A stretch of 64,000 nucleotides of DNA from Rhodanobacter spathiphylli B39 (lineage in GTDB: Bacteria; Pseudomonadota; Gammaproteobacteria; Xanthomonadales; Rhodanobacteraceae), in assembly GCF_000264295.1 (NCBI RefSeq), contig NZ_AJXT01000017.1, positions 1 through 64,000 on the forward strand. Direction: 5' to 3'. The notes beneath the pieces are model-generated. The model saw nothing but the letters and a program-made list of their open reading frames with translations. It had not been told where the DNA came from and did not search any database. Positions 16,631 through 26,225 of this stretch are shown here, one piece after another (within the stretch, counting starts at the first letter, position 1; each line of letters opens with the position of its first letter). The position numbers and the translations under genes were made by a program.

Positions 16631-18043
16631 ATGAATGCAGGACGGGATGGCTGGATGGCGCGCGTCGCGCTGCGCAGCGCGGCGTGGGCGGAGCGCTGGT
16701 TTCCCGATGCATGGGTGTTTGCCGCGCTGGGCGTGGTGCTGGTGGCGCTGGCCGCGTTCGCGCTCGGCGCCACGCCGATGGCTACGGTCGGGGCGTTCGG
16801 CGACGGCTTCTGGAGCCTGATACCGTTCACCATGCAGATGGCCTTCGTGGTGATCGGCGGCTACGTGCTGGCCACCGCACCGGTGGTGGCGCGCTTCATT
16901 GATGTGCTGGCGCAGGCACCACGCACGGGACGTGGGGCGGTCGTCTACATCGCCCTGGTCAGCATGCTGGCGTCGCTGCTGAGCTGGGGCTTCTCGCTGG
17001 TGTTCGGCGGCCTGCTGGTGCGCGCGCTGGCGCGGCGCAGCGACCTGCGCATGGATTACCGCGCCGCCGGTGCGGCGGCGTATCTGGGCCTGGGTGCGAT
17101 CTGGGCGATGGGGCTGTCGTCGTCCGCCGCGCAATTGCAGGCGAACCCGGCCAGCATGCCGCCGGGCCTGCTGGCGATCACCGGCGTGCTGCCCTTCAGC
17201 CAGACGATCTTCCTGTGGCAGTCGATCGTGCTGACCGCGATGCTGATCGTGGTGTCGCTGCTGGTCTGCTGGTTCACCGCGCCGTCGGATGCGAACGCGC
17301 GCACCGCGCAGGATTTCGACATCGGCGAAAGCTCGACCCCGGCGCTGCCGCCGCGCACGCGCCCGGGCGAATGGCTGGAATACAGCCCGCTGCTGTCGCT
17401 GGCGATCGGCCTGCTGGGCCTGGGCTGGCTCGGCCACGAGTTCGCCAGCAAGCCGGCGATCAGTGCGATCGCCAACCTCAACACCTACAACTTCCTGTTC
17501 CTCACCCTGGGCATCCTGCTGCACTGGCGCCCGCGCAGCTTTCTCGATGCGGTGCATCGCGCGGTGCCCGGCACCGCCGGCGTGCTGATCCAGTTCCCGC
17601 TGTACGGCGGAATCGCCGCCCTGCTGACCCACGTACCCGGCGCCGACGGTTCCACCCTGGCGCACCGCTTGTCGAACCTGTTCGTGCACATCGCCGGCAC
17701 CGAGAGCTTCCCCGCGGTGATGGGCGCGTACTCGGCGATCCTCGGTTTCTTCGTGCCCTCCGGTGGAGGCAAGTGGCTGGTCGAGGCGCCGTACGTGATG
17801 CAGGCGGCGAACGACCTGCACGTGCACCTGGGCTGGGCGGTGCAGGTCTACAACGCGGCCGAGGCGCTGCCGAACCTGATCAACCCGTTCTGGATGCTGC
17901 CGCTGCTGGGCGTGCTGGGACTGAAAGCCCGCGACGTGGTCGGCTACACCTTCGTGCAACTGGTGGTGCACGTGCCACTGGTGCTGGGCCTGCTGTGGCT
18001 GCTGGGGATGACGCTGGATTATGTGCCGCCGGTGATGCACTGA
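16631..18043 (+). CDS. Short-chain fatty acid transporter, AtoE family
   Basis: A 470-residue protein with about twelve membrane helices. Motifs such as PFTMQMAFVVIGGYVLA, SWGFSLVFGG and FFVPSGGGKWLVEAPY are typical of the AtoE short-chain fatty acid uptake family. It would import butyrate-like acids. No CoA-transferase or thiolase genes are next to it, unlike the ato operon, so its catabolic partners must lie elsewhere. The start has GGGGGAGCGGAC immediately upstream. Confidence 0.88.
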   Translation: MNAGRDGWMARVALRSAAWAERWFPDAWVFAALGVVLVALAAFALGATPMATVGAFGDGFWSLIPFTMQMAFVVIGGYVLATAPVVARFIDVLAQAPRTGRGAVVYIALVSMLASLLSWGFSLVFGGLLVRALARRSDLRMDYRAAGAAAYLGLGAIWAMGLSSSAAQLQANPASMPPGLLAITGVLPFSQTIFLWQSIVLTAMLIVVSLLVCWFTAPSDANARTAQDFDIGESSTPALPPRTRPGEWLEYSPLLSLAIGLLGLGWLGHEFASKPAISAIANLNTYNFLFLTLGILLHWRPRSFLDAVHRAVPGTAGVLIQFPLYGGIAALLTHVPGADGSTLAHRLSNLFVHIAGTESFPAVMGAYSAILGFFVPSGGGKWLVEAPYVMQAANDLHVHLGWAVQVYNAAEALPNLINPFWMLPLLGVLGLKARDVVGYTFVQLVVHVPLVLGLLWLLGMTLDYVPPVMH

Positions 18044-18086
18044 AACACCCGCAGGAGCGCACAGGGTGCGCTCCTGCGGTTTGCGT

Positions 18087-19415
18087 TTACAGCTCGCGCA
18101 GCGCCGTGGTCACCGGCAAGCGCGCGGCGCGCACGGCGGGGAACAGGCCGCCGATGAAGCCGATCGCCAGTGCCCATTTCAGGCCGCTCCACAGCAGCGC
18201 GGGGGTAACGCTGAACTCGAAGCTGAGCTTGCCCACCGAACCGGCCGCCAGCGTGGAGGCGGTGTAGCCGTTGAAGATCAGCCACGCCAGGGCGCCGCCG
18301 AGCAGGCCGCCGATCAGCGCCAGCAGCATCGTTTCCAGCATGATCGCCACCACCACCGGCGTGCCGCGGAAACCGATCGCGCGCAGCGTGGCGATTTCGC
18401 GGGCGCGGGCGGCGACGGCGGCGAACATGCAGTTGAGCGCGCCGAAGATCGCGCCGATCGCCATGATCACGCCGACGGTGATGCCGATGCCCTGGATCAT
18501 CTTGCTGGTGCCTTCGGACTGCTTGCTGAAGTAGTCGAGGGTGGTGTCGACGTCGACCTTCAGCCGCGGGTCGGCTTCGAGCGAAGCCTTGAATGCGTCG
18601 AAGCCGTTCGGGTCGGCCAGCTTCAGCGTCACCGAGTTGCGGCTGCCGCCGCGGCGATAGGCATCGGCGACCACGTTGGCGTCGGCCCACAACTCCGAAT
18701 CCAGCGCATCGCCGGAGGCAAACTGGCCGACCACGGTCCACAGCTGGTTGCCCAGCTTCACCTGGCGGCCGACTTCGAGGCCGGCGAATTCGCGCTGCGC
18801 GCCCTGCCCCACCATCAGTTCATGCATGCCGGGCTTGAACTTGCGCCCGGCGACGACCTTGACGTTCGGCCGCACCGTCCATGCCTCGTCGCCGATGCCG
18901 CGCAGCTGCACACTGCCGACGTCGTCCTCGGTGCCGCCCTTCAGCTGCAGGTTCGCGGCGACCACGATCTCCGGCGAGGCGATCGGCTTGCCCTGGGCGT
19001 CGCGGGCGATGCCGGCGACCTGCGGAATCACCACCACGTTGTCGCGCTCCAGCACCGACATCACTTCCGACGCGGAGGCGCCGCGCATCACGATGGCGGT
19101 GTCGGTGCTGCCGGTCCTGCGCAGCGTTTCGCTGTAGCCCTCGCCCATCGCCAGCAAGGCCACCAGCACGCCGACCACGCCGGCAATGCCGATCACGATC
19201 ACCGAGGAGGAACCCAGCCGCTGGCGCAAGGTGCTGACGCCGACCGCCGTGACCGAGGATGCCTGGCGGCCCAGTCGGGTCAGCGCCATCCACAGTGCGA
19301 ACAGCACGGCCAGGCCCAGCACCCCCGGCCATGGCAGGCGCACCCATATGCCCAGCGTCACCACCAGCGCAACGACCAGGCCCAGGCCGATCATGAAATT
19401 TCCGAACTTGTTCAT
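18087..19415 (-). CDS. ABC transporter permease, MacB/FtsX family (second permease)
   Basis: A 442-residue permease. The ATG at 19415 has GAGGAG 6 bases upstream and is preferred over an open extension to 19451, which would overlap the upstream gene. It has three N-terminal helices (about 5-24, 27-44, 72-90) where MacB-type permeases normally have one. A MacB-like periplasmic domain and a C-terminal FtsX domain with three helices follow (IGITVGVIMAIGAIFGALN onward). It is the last gene of a four-gene exporter operon, 10 bp after the first permease. Confidence 0.9.
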   Translation of the reverse strand: MNKFGNFMIGLGLVVALVVTLGIWVRLPWPGVLGLAVLFALWMALTRLGRQASSVTAVGVSTLRQRLGSSSVIVIGIAGVVGVLVALLAMGEGYSETLRRTGSTDTAIVMRGASASEVMSVLERDNVVVIPQVAGIARDAQGKPIASPEIVVAANLQLKGGTEDDVGSVQLRGIGDEAWTVRPNVKVVAGRKFKPGMHELMVGQGAQREFAGLEVGRQVKLGNQLWTVVGQFASGDALDSELWADANVVADAYRRGGSRNSVTLKLADPNGFDAFKASLEADPRLKVDVDTTLDYFSKQSEGTSKMIQGIGITVGVIMAIGAIFGALNCMFAAVAARAREIATLRAIGFRGTPVVVAIMLETMLLALIGGLLGGALAWLIFNGYTASTLAAGSVGKLSFEFSVTPALLWSGLKWALAIGFIGGLFPAVRAARLPVTTALREL

Positions 19416-19425
19416 GGTGATCTCC

Positions 19426-20586
19426 TCAGCGGCCGGCCAGTGCATCGACAATGTTCAGGCGCATCGCGCGCACCGCGGGTATCACCCCCACCACCAGGCC
19501 GATGACGGCCATCAGCACGATGCCGAGCACCCAGTTGCCCGCGCCGACCGGTGGCAGGCCGAGCCCGCTGCCGGCCGCCACCGCGGGAATCAGCGCGGTG
19601 GCAATGCCCAGCCCGATCACCCCGCCGATCAGCAACAGCAGCACGGATTCGGCCAGGACCATGCCGAGCACGCTGGCGCTGGAGAAGCCGATCGTCTTCA
19701 GCACCGCCAGCTCGGACGTCCGTTCGCGCACGGCCATCATCATGGTGTTGCCCGACAGCAGCATCAGGGTGAAGAACACCGCGCCCATGATCGAGCTGAC
19801 GATCAGGCCGATGTCGGCCAGCTGCTTGATCCAGTTGGCCGTGGCGGCCTGTTCGGTCTGCGTGCGGGTCTCGTGGTCGGAGTTGGCCGAGATCGCATCG
19901 ATCGCCTTGGCCACGCGGTCGGCCTGGTTCACGTCGCTGACGCGGCTGACGTACCAGCCCACCGAGCCGCGGTTGTAGGGCGTGCTGTCGTCGAAGTATT
20001 TCCAGTGCAGCAGGATCAGCTGCTTGAACATGCCGCCGGCGTTCTTGTCCTTCGGATGCAGGATGCCCACGATGTCGAACGACCAGTTCTTGCTGCCGTC
20101 ATGGGTGGGGAAGATGGTGGACTGCAGCGGCAGCTTGTCGCCGACCTTCCAGTGATACTTCGCCGCGAGATCCTCGCCGACCAGCACGCCGGTGCGGGTC
20201 TCGTCGAACGCCTTGCGCTGCGCCGCCGGCACCTCGACCTCGGGGAACAGGTCGATGTAGTTCGGACTCACCGCGAAGCTGAAGATCTGGTTGTGCGGGT
20301 CCTGGTAGGCCCCGCCGAACCAGTTCGCGTAGGCCACCGCCTTGACCCCGGGCACCTTGCCGATCGGCAGCTCCAGCGACGACGGCAGGGTCTGGATGAA
20401 GGACAGCTTCGAGCCGGTCTGCAGGCGTTCGGCGCCATTGGCGCTCTTGCCCGCCTGGTCGAACGAGGTGCGCACCGCGTCGAGCATGCCGAACAGCAGG
20501 AACGCGGCGATGATCGAGACCAGGGTGAGGATGGTGCGGGTCTTGCGCCGGAACAGCGCGGCCCAGATCAGGTGGAGATATTTCAT
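19426..20586 (-). CDS. ABC transporter permease, MacB/FtsX family (first permease)
   Basis: A 386-residue permease with one N-terminal helix (TRTILTLVSIIAAFLLFGML), a periplasmic MacB-core domain and three C-terminal helices in an FtsX domain. It starts MKYLHLIWAALFRRKTRT with GAGGAG just upstream. It is paralogous to, but clearly different from, the second permease, so the complex is probably a heterodimer driven by the ATPase at 20696. Confidence 0.9.
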   Translation of the reverse strand: MKYLHLIWAALFRRKTRTILTLVSIIAAFLLFGMLDAVRTSFDQAGKSANGAERLQTGSKLSFIQTLPSSLELPIGKVPGVKAVAYANWFGGAYQDPHNQIFSFAVSPNYIDLFPEVEVPAAQRKAFDETRTGVLVGEDLAAKYHWKVGDKLPLQSTIFPTHDGSKNWSFDIVGILHPKDKNAGGMFKQLILLHWKYFDDSTPYNRGSVGWYVSRVSDVNQADRVAKAIDAISANSDHETRTQTEQAATANWIKQLADIGLIVSSIMGAVFFTLMLLSGNTMMMAVRERTSELAVLKTIGFSSASVLGMVLAESVLLLLIGGVIGLGIATALIPAVAAGSGLGLPPVGAGNWVLGIVLMAVIGLVVGVIPAVRAMRLNIVDALAGR

Positions 20587-20610
20587 GAGAAATGCTCCTC
20601 AGCAAAACCT

Positions 20611-20631
20611 CTTCTCCCCGCCGGGGAGAAG
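20611..20631. repeat. Inverted repeat inside the ABC exporter operon
   Basis: CTTCTCCCCG/CGGGGAGAAG with a 1-base loop lies in the 109-bp space between the ATPase and permease genes. The flanking text GGTGGCCCGAAGGGACGGATGAGGG is also typical of dispersed intergenic repeats. Confidence 0.65.
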
Positions 20632-20695
20632 GTGGCCCGAAGGGACGGATGAGGGGTTCGGGCTTGCGATGAGCCCACATTGAGATGCACGTTTT

Positions 20696-21382
20696 TCACG
20701 CCGTGGCCTGCTCGACCAACGTGCCCTTGTCCAGATGCAGCGTCTGGCTGGCGTATTCGGCCGCCTTCGGATCATGGGTGACCATCACGATGGTCTTGCC
20801 GTGCTCGCGGTTGAGCTGCTGCAGCAGGCCGAGCACGTCTTCGGCGGACTGGCGGTCGAGGTCGCCGGTGGGCTCGTCGCAGACCAGCAACTCGGGATCG
20901 GAGACGATCGCGCGGGCGATCGCCACGCGCTGCTGCTGGCCGCCGGAGAGTTCGCTCGGCTTGTGGCTGGCGCGATCGGCGAGGCCGACCAGTTGCAACG
21001 CGATCGCCGCGTTCTTCCGGCGCTGCGACGCCGACAGCTTGGTCAGCAGCAGCGGCAGTTCGACATTGCGCTGCGCCGACAGCATCGGCATCAGGTTGTA
21101 GAACTGGAAGATGAAGCCCACGTTCGACGCACGCCACTTGGCCAGCGCGCCGCCACCGAGCTGATCGATGCGCTGGCCGCCCACGCTGATGCTGCCCGCG
21201 CTGGGCGTATCGAGCCCACCGATCAGGTTGAGCAAGGTGGTCTTGCCGGAACCCGACGGGCCCATCAGGGCCAGGAAGTCGCCCTCGGCGATCGCCAGGT
21301 TGACGTGGTGCAACACCTCGACCTTCTGCTTGCCACGCTCATAGGTCTTGGCCAGGTTCTGGATATCGATCAGGGTGCCCAT
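20696..21382 (-). CDS. ABC transporter ATP-binding protein, MacB/LolD type
   Basis: A 228-residue ATPase: Walker [11 protein letters not shown]-loop FQFYNLMP, signature [14 protein letters not shown], Walker [13 protein letters not shown] and the H-loop VTHDP. It starts at ATG 21382 ([17 protein letters not shown]) with GGAG upstream. The longer open frame to 21430 adds an unlikely Arg/Pro-rich leader. It belongs to the lipoprotein/macrolide exporter class and works with the two permeases downstream and the adaptor upstream. Confidence 0.93.
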   Translation of the reverse strand: MGTLIDIQNLAKTYERGKQKVEVLHHVNLAIAEGDFLALMGPSGSGKTTLLNLIGGLDTPSAGSISVGGQRIDQLGGGALAKWRASNVGFIFQFYNLMPMLSAQRNVELPLLLTKLSASQRRKNAAIALQLVGLADRASHKPSELSGGQQQRVAIARAIVSDPELLVCDEPTGDLDRQSAEDVLGLLQQLNREHGKTIVMVTHDPKAAEYASQTLHLDKGTLVEQATA

Positions 21383-21449
21383 GCTGTTTCTCCGAAGGCT
21401 TCGTGACGGTCGCGGCGGAGGCCGCCGCAAGAGGACATCTGTTCATGAC

Positions 21450-22724
21450 TCATGGCGTGGCCGTTTTCGTCTGCACGGCCGAACCGTCGTGCAGGTCGGC
21501 TGGCGGGGCCAGCACCACGCTGTCGCCCGGCTTCACCGCGGCCGGCAGCAGGCGCAACTCGCCCCGGGTCTGCGACGCGGGACTGACGCTGCGCTGGCGC
21601 ACTGCGCCGCCGTCCACCACGAACACCACGCTGCGGCCGTCGCGCTGCACGATCGCCGTGGCCGGCACCAGCACGCCTTGCGGGACCGGCGCGGCGGCAT
21701 CGGGCCGCTCTTCCAGGAAGGACACCCGCACGCCCATGTCGGGAACCACGCGTGCATCCTTCTGTTCCAGCGCCACGCGCACCTTGATGGTGGCCTTGCC
21801 GCGGTCGGCGGTGGGCACGATGGCGACCACGCGGGCGGGAATCTTCCAGTCCGGGTAGGCATCCAGCACGGCTTCGGCCGACATGCCCGGCTTGACCCGG
21901 CCGATATAGGCCTCGTTGACGTCCACGTCCACTTCCAGCGAACTCATGTCGACGATGGTGCCCACGCCGGTGCGGGTGAAGCCGCCACCGGCGGACAGCG
22001 GCGAGATGATCTCGCCCACCTGCGCGTCCTTGGTGGTGACCACGCCGCTGAACGGCGCGCGCACCACGCAGTAGTCGAAATTGACCTGGGCCACGGCGGC
22101 CTGCGCATCGGCGGACTTCGCCTGCTGGCGCTGCGCGCCGAGCTGGGCACGCAGGCTGTCCACCTGGGTCTGCGCCTGCTCGGCACTCTGCTTCGAGACC
22201 AGCCCGCGACCGACCAGCGACTGCAGCCGCCGCGCATCGGCCACGCCCTGGGCCAGTTGTGCCTGGTACTGGGCGACCTGGGCATGCGCCGCATCGGCCT
22301 GGGCCCGGGCCGCGGCGAGGTTGGCCCGGTAGCCGCTGTCGTCCAGCCGGGCCAGCACCTGGCCCTGCTTCACGTGGTCGCCTTCCTCGATCAGCACCGC
22401 GGTCAGCGTGCCGGTGATCTGGGCGGACACGGTGGCCTGGCGACGGGCGGTGACGTAACCGGTCGCCTGCAGCACGGCGCCGGCGTCGCTGTCCGCACTG
22501 GCCGCCACCGCCGTGGCGGTCTGCACCGGCACGGCGCGATGACCCAGCCAGAGCCAGCCGCCGCCGCCGAGCAGCACGACCAGGACCAGCCCGGCGGCCA
22601 CGATCCACGGCCAGCGGGCGCCGCCACCGCCGTGTTCCTCGCGTTGATGGCGCTCGATGCGCAGTTCCTTCAGCAGCTCGGTGTTGTCCACATCCACTCC
22701 CGCGTTCCAGGCCATGTTCCCCAT
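21450..22724 (-). CDS. Periplasmic adaptor (membrane fusion protein) of the MacAB-like exporter
   Basis: About 424 residues. An N-terminal helix (WPWIVAAGLVLVVLLGG) follows a charged cytoplasmic start. A lipoyl/HlyD domain (ATVSAQITGTLTAVLIEEGDHVKQGQVLARLDD is split by the long coiled-coil hairpin at about 115-215), then beta-barrel and membrane-proximal domains. Several ATGs are possible (22715, 22724, 22736); the one at 22724 is a compromise. It would bridge the inner-membrane ABC complex to a TolC-type channel not encoded here. It is the first gene of the leftward operon. Confidence 0.88.
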   Translation of the reverse strand: MGNMAWNAGVDVDNTELLKELRIERHQREEHGGGGARWPWIVAAGLVLVVLLGGGGWLWLGHRAVPVQTATAVAASADSDAGAVLQATGYVTARRQATVSAQITGTLTAVLIEEGDHVKQGQVLARLDDSGYRANLAAARAQADAAHAQVAQYQAQLAQGVADARRLQSLVGRGLVSKQSAEQAQTQVDSLRAQLGAQRQQAKSADAQAAVAQVNFDYCVVRAPFSGVVTTKDAQVGEIISPLSAGGGFTRTGVGTIVDMSSLEVDVDVNEAYIGRVKPGMSAEAVLDAYPDWKIPARVVAIVPTADRGKATIKVRVALEQKDARVVPDMGVRVSFLEERPDAAAPVPQGVLVPATAIVQRDGRSVVFVVDGGAVRQRSVSPASQTRGELRLLPAAVKPGDSVVLAPPADLHDGSAVQTKTATP

Positions 22725-22907
22725 GGGACGAAGCATGAACGACGCGCCGGGTCGTCGCCATGATCCGGCATCAATCATCGGGCATGACAGCTGTCATCCA
22801 CCCCACCCCACTGTCTGTCGACGAACGGTGCCGCCACGGATCGACAGGCCCGGTGCCCCCTGCTCCGCCGCCTGCGCCGACGGGCCTGCCTTTGCTACGC
22901 TTGCCGC

Positions 22908-23594
22908 ATGACCTACGCCATCGCCACTCCCGCCGTCCCGAGCCTGCCGATCATCGGCAGCGACCAGCGTTTTCCGATCCGCCGCGTGTTCTGCATCGGC
23001 CGCAACTACGCCGAGCACGCCCGCGAGATGGGCGCGGTGGTGGACAAGTCCGCCCCGATGTTTTTCTGCAAGCCGGCCGACGCGGTGGTCAGCGACGGCG
23101 CGGACGTGCCGTATCCCTCGATGACGACGGAGTTGCACCACGAAGTGGAAATGGTGGTGGCGCTGGCCGGCGGCGGCCGCGACATCGCCCCGGCACAGGC
23201 TGCCGCACTGATCTTCGGCTACGGCGTGGGGCTGGACCTGACCCGTCGCGACCTGCAGGCACAGGCCAAGGCCAAGGGTCATCCGTGGGACGTGGCCAAG
23301 GCCTTCGATCATTCCGCGCCGGTGTCCGCGCTGCGCCCCGCGCACGAGGCGGCACTGGATGACGACAGCGTGCTGCGGCTCAGCGTCAACGGCGAGCTGC
23401 GCCAGCAGAGCCGGCTGGGCGAGATGGTGCACGGCGTGCCGCAGATCATCGCGGCGCTGTCCACCCTGTTCGAACTGAAGCCCGGCGACCTGATCTTCAC
23501 CGGCACGCCCGCCGGCGTCGCCGCCCTGCAGCGGGGCGACCGCTTTCACGCCGAACTGGTCGGCGTGGCGGCACTCGACGGGTGCATCGCGTGA
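22908..23594 (+). CDS. Fumarylacetoacetate hydrolase-family protein
   Basis: A 228-residue soluble enzyme of the FAH C-terminal-domain family. FCIGRNYAEHAREMG is the family start. HHEVEMVVAL gives the metal-binding Glu pair, and FTGTPAGVAAL the C-terminal signature. Members hydrolyse acylpyruvates or decarboxylate oxaloacetate; the size and N-terminus resemble E. coli YcgM. It is divergent from the exporter operon, with mscL following on the same strand. Confidence 0.9.
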   Translation: MTYAIATPAVPSLPIIGSDQRFPIRRVFCIGRNYAEHAREMGAVVDKSAPMFFCKPADAVVSDGADVPYPSMTTELHHEVEMVVALAGGGRDIAPAQAAALIFGYGVGLDLTRRDLQAQAKAKGHPWDVAKAFDHSAPVSALRPAHEAALDDDSVLRLSVNGELRQQSRLGEMVHGVPQIIAALSTLFELKPGDLIFTGTPAGVAALQRGDRFHAELVGVAALDGCIA

Positions 23595-23671
23595 TCGGCG
23601 ACAGCCCCTGAGCCCGGCGGGTTGCGCTACATTCGGCCCGCCAACCGGGCAAACCAAGGGAGTACCAGACA

Positions 23672-24085
23672 ATGAGCATGCTCAGCGAGTTCAAGGCCTT
23701 TGCCATGCGCGGCAACGTCATCGACCTGGCGGTCGGCGTGGTCATCGGCGGCGCGTTCGGCAAGATCGTCAGCTCCCTGGTCGACCAGATCATCATGCCG
23801 CCGATCGGCTGGCTCACCGGCGGCATCGATTTCAGCGACAAGAAGTGGGTGCTCAAGCCGGCCGACGCCAGCGACCCGGCGCACAAGGTGGCCGAGGTGG
23901 CGATCCAGTACGGCGCCTTCATCAACACCCTGATCCAGTTCATCATCATCGCGTTCGCGATCTTCATGGTGATCAAGGCGATCAACCGGCTCAGCCGCAA
24001 GCAGGAAGAAGCGCCGGCCGCCCCGCCCGCCGACGTGGCGCTGCTGACCGAGATCCGCGACCTGTTGAAGAATCGGCCGGGTTGA
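23672..24085 (+). CDS. mscL: Large-conductance mechanosensitive channel
   Basis: A 137-residue inner-membrane channel. Helix 1 is [22 protein letters not shown], the highly conserved MscL pore helix. Helix 2 is about residues 85-108, followed by a C-terminal amphipathic bundle ([11 protein letters not shown]). The periplasmic loop is of normal length. It forms a homopentamer that opens under hypo-osmotic shock. Stand-alone gene with a good ribosome site (AAGGGAG). Confidence 0.97.
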   Translation: MSMLSEFKAFAMRGNVIDLAVGVVIGGAFGKIVSSLVDQIIMPPIGWLTGGIDFSDKKWVLKPADASDPAHKVAEVAIQYGAFINTLIQFIIIAFAIFMVIKAINRLSRKQEEAPAAPPADVALLTEIRDLLKNRPG

Positions 24086-24095
24086 CGGAACAAGC

Positions 24096-24162
24096 GGGAA
24101 CGGCGAACGGGGAACAAAGAGCGGAAGCCGAAGCCGCATCGCTCTCCCCGTTCCCCGTCCCC
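24096..24162. repeat. GGGAAC-type inverted repeat
   Basis: GGGAACGGCGAACGGGGAAC on the left faces CCCCGTTCCCCGTCCCC on the right, about 20 bases apart, between mscL and the peptidase gene. It is the same family as the repeat at 50893-50976. Confidence 0.7.
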
Positions 24163-24235
24163 CACCCATGACTTCTGGCCTAAGCGCCGCCTGACCTGAG
24201 CGCCATAATCGGGGTTTCCTCCGCGGAGTCTCCCG

Positions 24236-25672
24236 ATGCGCCGTCTCCCCCTCACCCTGCTCGCCGCCAGCCTGCTGCTGGCCAGCGGCATCGCCAGCGC
24301 CGCCAACACCACGATTCCCGCCACGGCCGTAAAGACGGCCGAACAGTTGCGCGACAAGGCGATGCGCGACGACACCGGCTACCGCATCGTCACGTCGCTG
24401 ACCACCGAGGTCGGCCCGCGCCTGGCCGGCAGCGAAGCCGACCAGCGCGGCGTGGACTGGGCGGTGGCCAAGTTCAAGGCGCTGGGCTTCGACAAGGTCT
24501 ACACCGAGCCGGTGACCTACCCGAAGTGGGTGCGCCGCAGCGAACACGGCGCGATCGTCTCGCCGTTCCCGCAGTCGATGGTGCTGACCGCGCTGGGCTA
24601 TTCGCCGGGCACGCCCAGGGGCGGGCTCACCGCGCAGGTCGTGAAGTTCGACAGCCTCGACGCGCTCAAGGCGGCCGACCCGGCCACGGTCAAGGGCAGG
24701 ATCGTCTTCGTCGACTACCGCATGCAGCGCTACCGGGACGGCCACGATTACGGCGTCGGCTCACCGATCCGCGTGCAGGGCCCGGTGGTGGCGCAGGCCA
24801 AGGGCGCCGTCGGCTACCTGCTGCGCACCGCCGGCACCGACCCGCACAGCCGCACGCCGAACACCGGCGTGACCGGTTTCCGCGATCCGGCCAAGGCGAT
24901 CCCCGCCGCCGCGATATCCAACCCCGACGCCGACCAGCTCGGACGGGTACTGGCCTACGGCAAGCCGGTGACGGTCAGGCTCGACCTCGACTGCGGCATC
25001 GAGGGTGAATACACCGGCGCCAACGTGATCGGCGAGGTCACCGGCGCGAAGCATCCCGACCAGGTGGTCGCCATCGGCGGCCATCTGGATTCGTGGGACC
25101 CGGGCACCGGCGCGATCGACGACGCCGCCGGCGTGGCCATCGCGATGGCTGCCGGCAAGCTGATCCGCGACCTGCCGCAGCGTCCCGACCGCACCATCCG
25201 GGTGATCGCCTTCGCCAACGAGGAAATGGGCCTGTGGGGCGGCCGCGCCTATGCCGGAAAGCACGCGGACGAGGTGGCGAAATTCCAGCTCGGCACCGAA
25301 TCGGACTTCGGCGCGGGCAAGGTCTGGCGGATGAGCGCCAGCGTCAAGCCCGAGGCGCGCGGAGCGATCGAACAGATCGCCCGGGTGCTTGCGCCGCTCG
25401 GCGTGGCGTACGACGCCGGGCGTCCCGGTGGCGGTGGCTCCGACCTGTCGCAGATGCACGGCAAGGGCATGGCCGCGCTGTCGCTGACCCAGGACGGCAC
25501 GAAGTATTTCGACTGGCACCACACTGCCGCCGACACGCTGGACAAGATCGACCCGGAGGAACTGGCCCAGAACGTGGCGGTATACGCCGCGTTCTCGTAC
25601 ATGGCCGCCCAGGCGGACGGCGACTTCGGTTCCGCGCCCGGCGCATTCGCCAAGGACGGCGCCGGCGAGTAG
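24236..25672 (+). CDS. Secreted M28-family zinc aminopeptidase/carboxypeptidase
   Basis: A 478-residue exported enzyme with a signal peptide (MRRLPLTLLAASLLLASGIASA). A protease-associated insert (about 130-240) precedes the M28 catalytic core. Zinc and catalytic motifs are GGHLDSWDPGTGAIDDAAG, NEEMGLWG (catalytic Glu and ligand), ESDFG and DWHHTAADTLDKID. The pattern is that of carboxypeptidase Q-like (plasma glutamate carboxypeptidase) proteins, which digest peptides in the periplasm or outside the cell. Stand-alone gene. Confidence 0.92.
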   Translation: MRRLPLTLLAASLLLASGIASAANTTIPATAVKTAEQLRDKAMRDDTGYRIVTSLTTEVGPRLAGSEADQRGVDWAVAKFKALGFDKVYTEPVTYPKWVRRSEHGAIVSPFPQSMVLTALGYSPGTPRGGLTAQVVKFDSLDALKAADPATVKGRIVFVDYRMQRYRDGHDYGVGSPIRVQGPVVAQAKGAVGYLLRTAGTDPHSRTPNTGVTGFRDPAKAIPAAAISNPDADQLGRVLAYGKPVTVRLDLDCGIEGEYTGANVIGEVTGAKHPDQVVAIGGHLDSWDPGTGAIDDAAGVAIAMAAGKLIRDLPQRPDRTIRVIAFANEEMGLWGGRAYAGKHADEVAKFQLGTESDFGAGKVWRMSASVKPEARGAIEQIARVLAPLGVAYDAGRPGGGGSDLSQMHGKGMAALSLTQDGTKYFDWHHTAADTLDKIDPEELAQNVAVYAAFSYMAAQADGDFGSAPGAFAKDGAGE

Positions 25673-25679
25673 CTCTTGG

Positions 25680-25707
25680 CTCCCTCCCCTGCTTGCAGGG
25701 GAGGGAG
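25680..25707. repeat. REP-like inverted repeat between convergent genes
   Basis: CTCCCTCCCCTGC/GCAGGGGAGGGAG, a 13-bp perfect stem with a 2-base loop, 7 bases after the peptidase stop and 12 before the end of the lipoprotein gene. It probably serves as a shared 3'-end structure. Confidence 0.8.
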
Positions 25708-25719
25708 CAAGCGCGTCGC

Positions 25720-26109
25720 CTACTTCGCGTAATACGCCCCCGAAGCCACCAGCGGTTCGGGCACGCAGAACGTCTTCGGCCGCACGGTGATCGCGATCGG
25801 CACCAGCACCTGTTTCTCCACGCCGCCCACGCTGGCGCAGGATGCATCCGCCGGCAGCTGGTAGTGGATGATCCGCACGGTGTACTGCGGGCAGACGTCC
25901 GAACAGGGATGCTCGGCCACCACCGGCACGCCGCGATAGCTGCCCAGAACCACGGTCGTGTGCATCAGGCTGGCCTTGTCCCACGGCTTGGCGGCCTGTG
26001 CCTGCAGCGCCGCGGCGTCCAGCTGGCCCGGCTCGCTGGCGCGAACGGCACAACCGGCGTTCAGCAGGGCGACGAAGGCGGCGGATACGAGGATGCTGTT
26101 GCGTGACAT
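25720..26109 (-). CDS. Small lipoprotein, unknown function
   Basis: A 129-residue protein with a signal peptide and lipobox (LLNAGC). The mature part has four further cysteines, including HPCSDVCPQYTVRI, which suggests disulfides or a metal site in the periplasm. It ends in a short hydrophobic VASGAYYAK. The family is not recognised. It stands alone, convergent with the peptidase and 116 bp downstream of the RND permease gene. Confidence 0.75.
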   Translation of the reverse strand: MSRNSILVSAAFVALLNAGCAVRASEPGQLDAAALQAQAAKPWDKASLMHTTVVLGSYRGVPVVAEHPCSDVCPQYTVRIIHYQLPADASCASVGGVEKQVLVPIAITVRPKTFCVPEPLVASGAYYAK

Positions 26110-26225
26110 GGCATGACTCCCGTTGAAGGTCGCGGTGACCCTAGCGCAACCCGGGCGACGTTGTCGTGTAGATGCCGCCGCGCCCCCTTCACGGACGAGC
26201 GGGCGTGCGGGCCATATTCGTCGCG

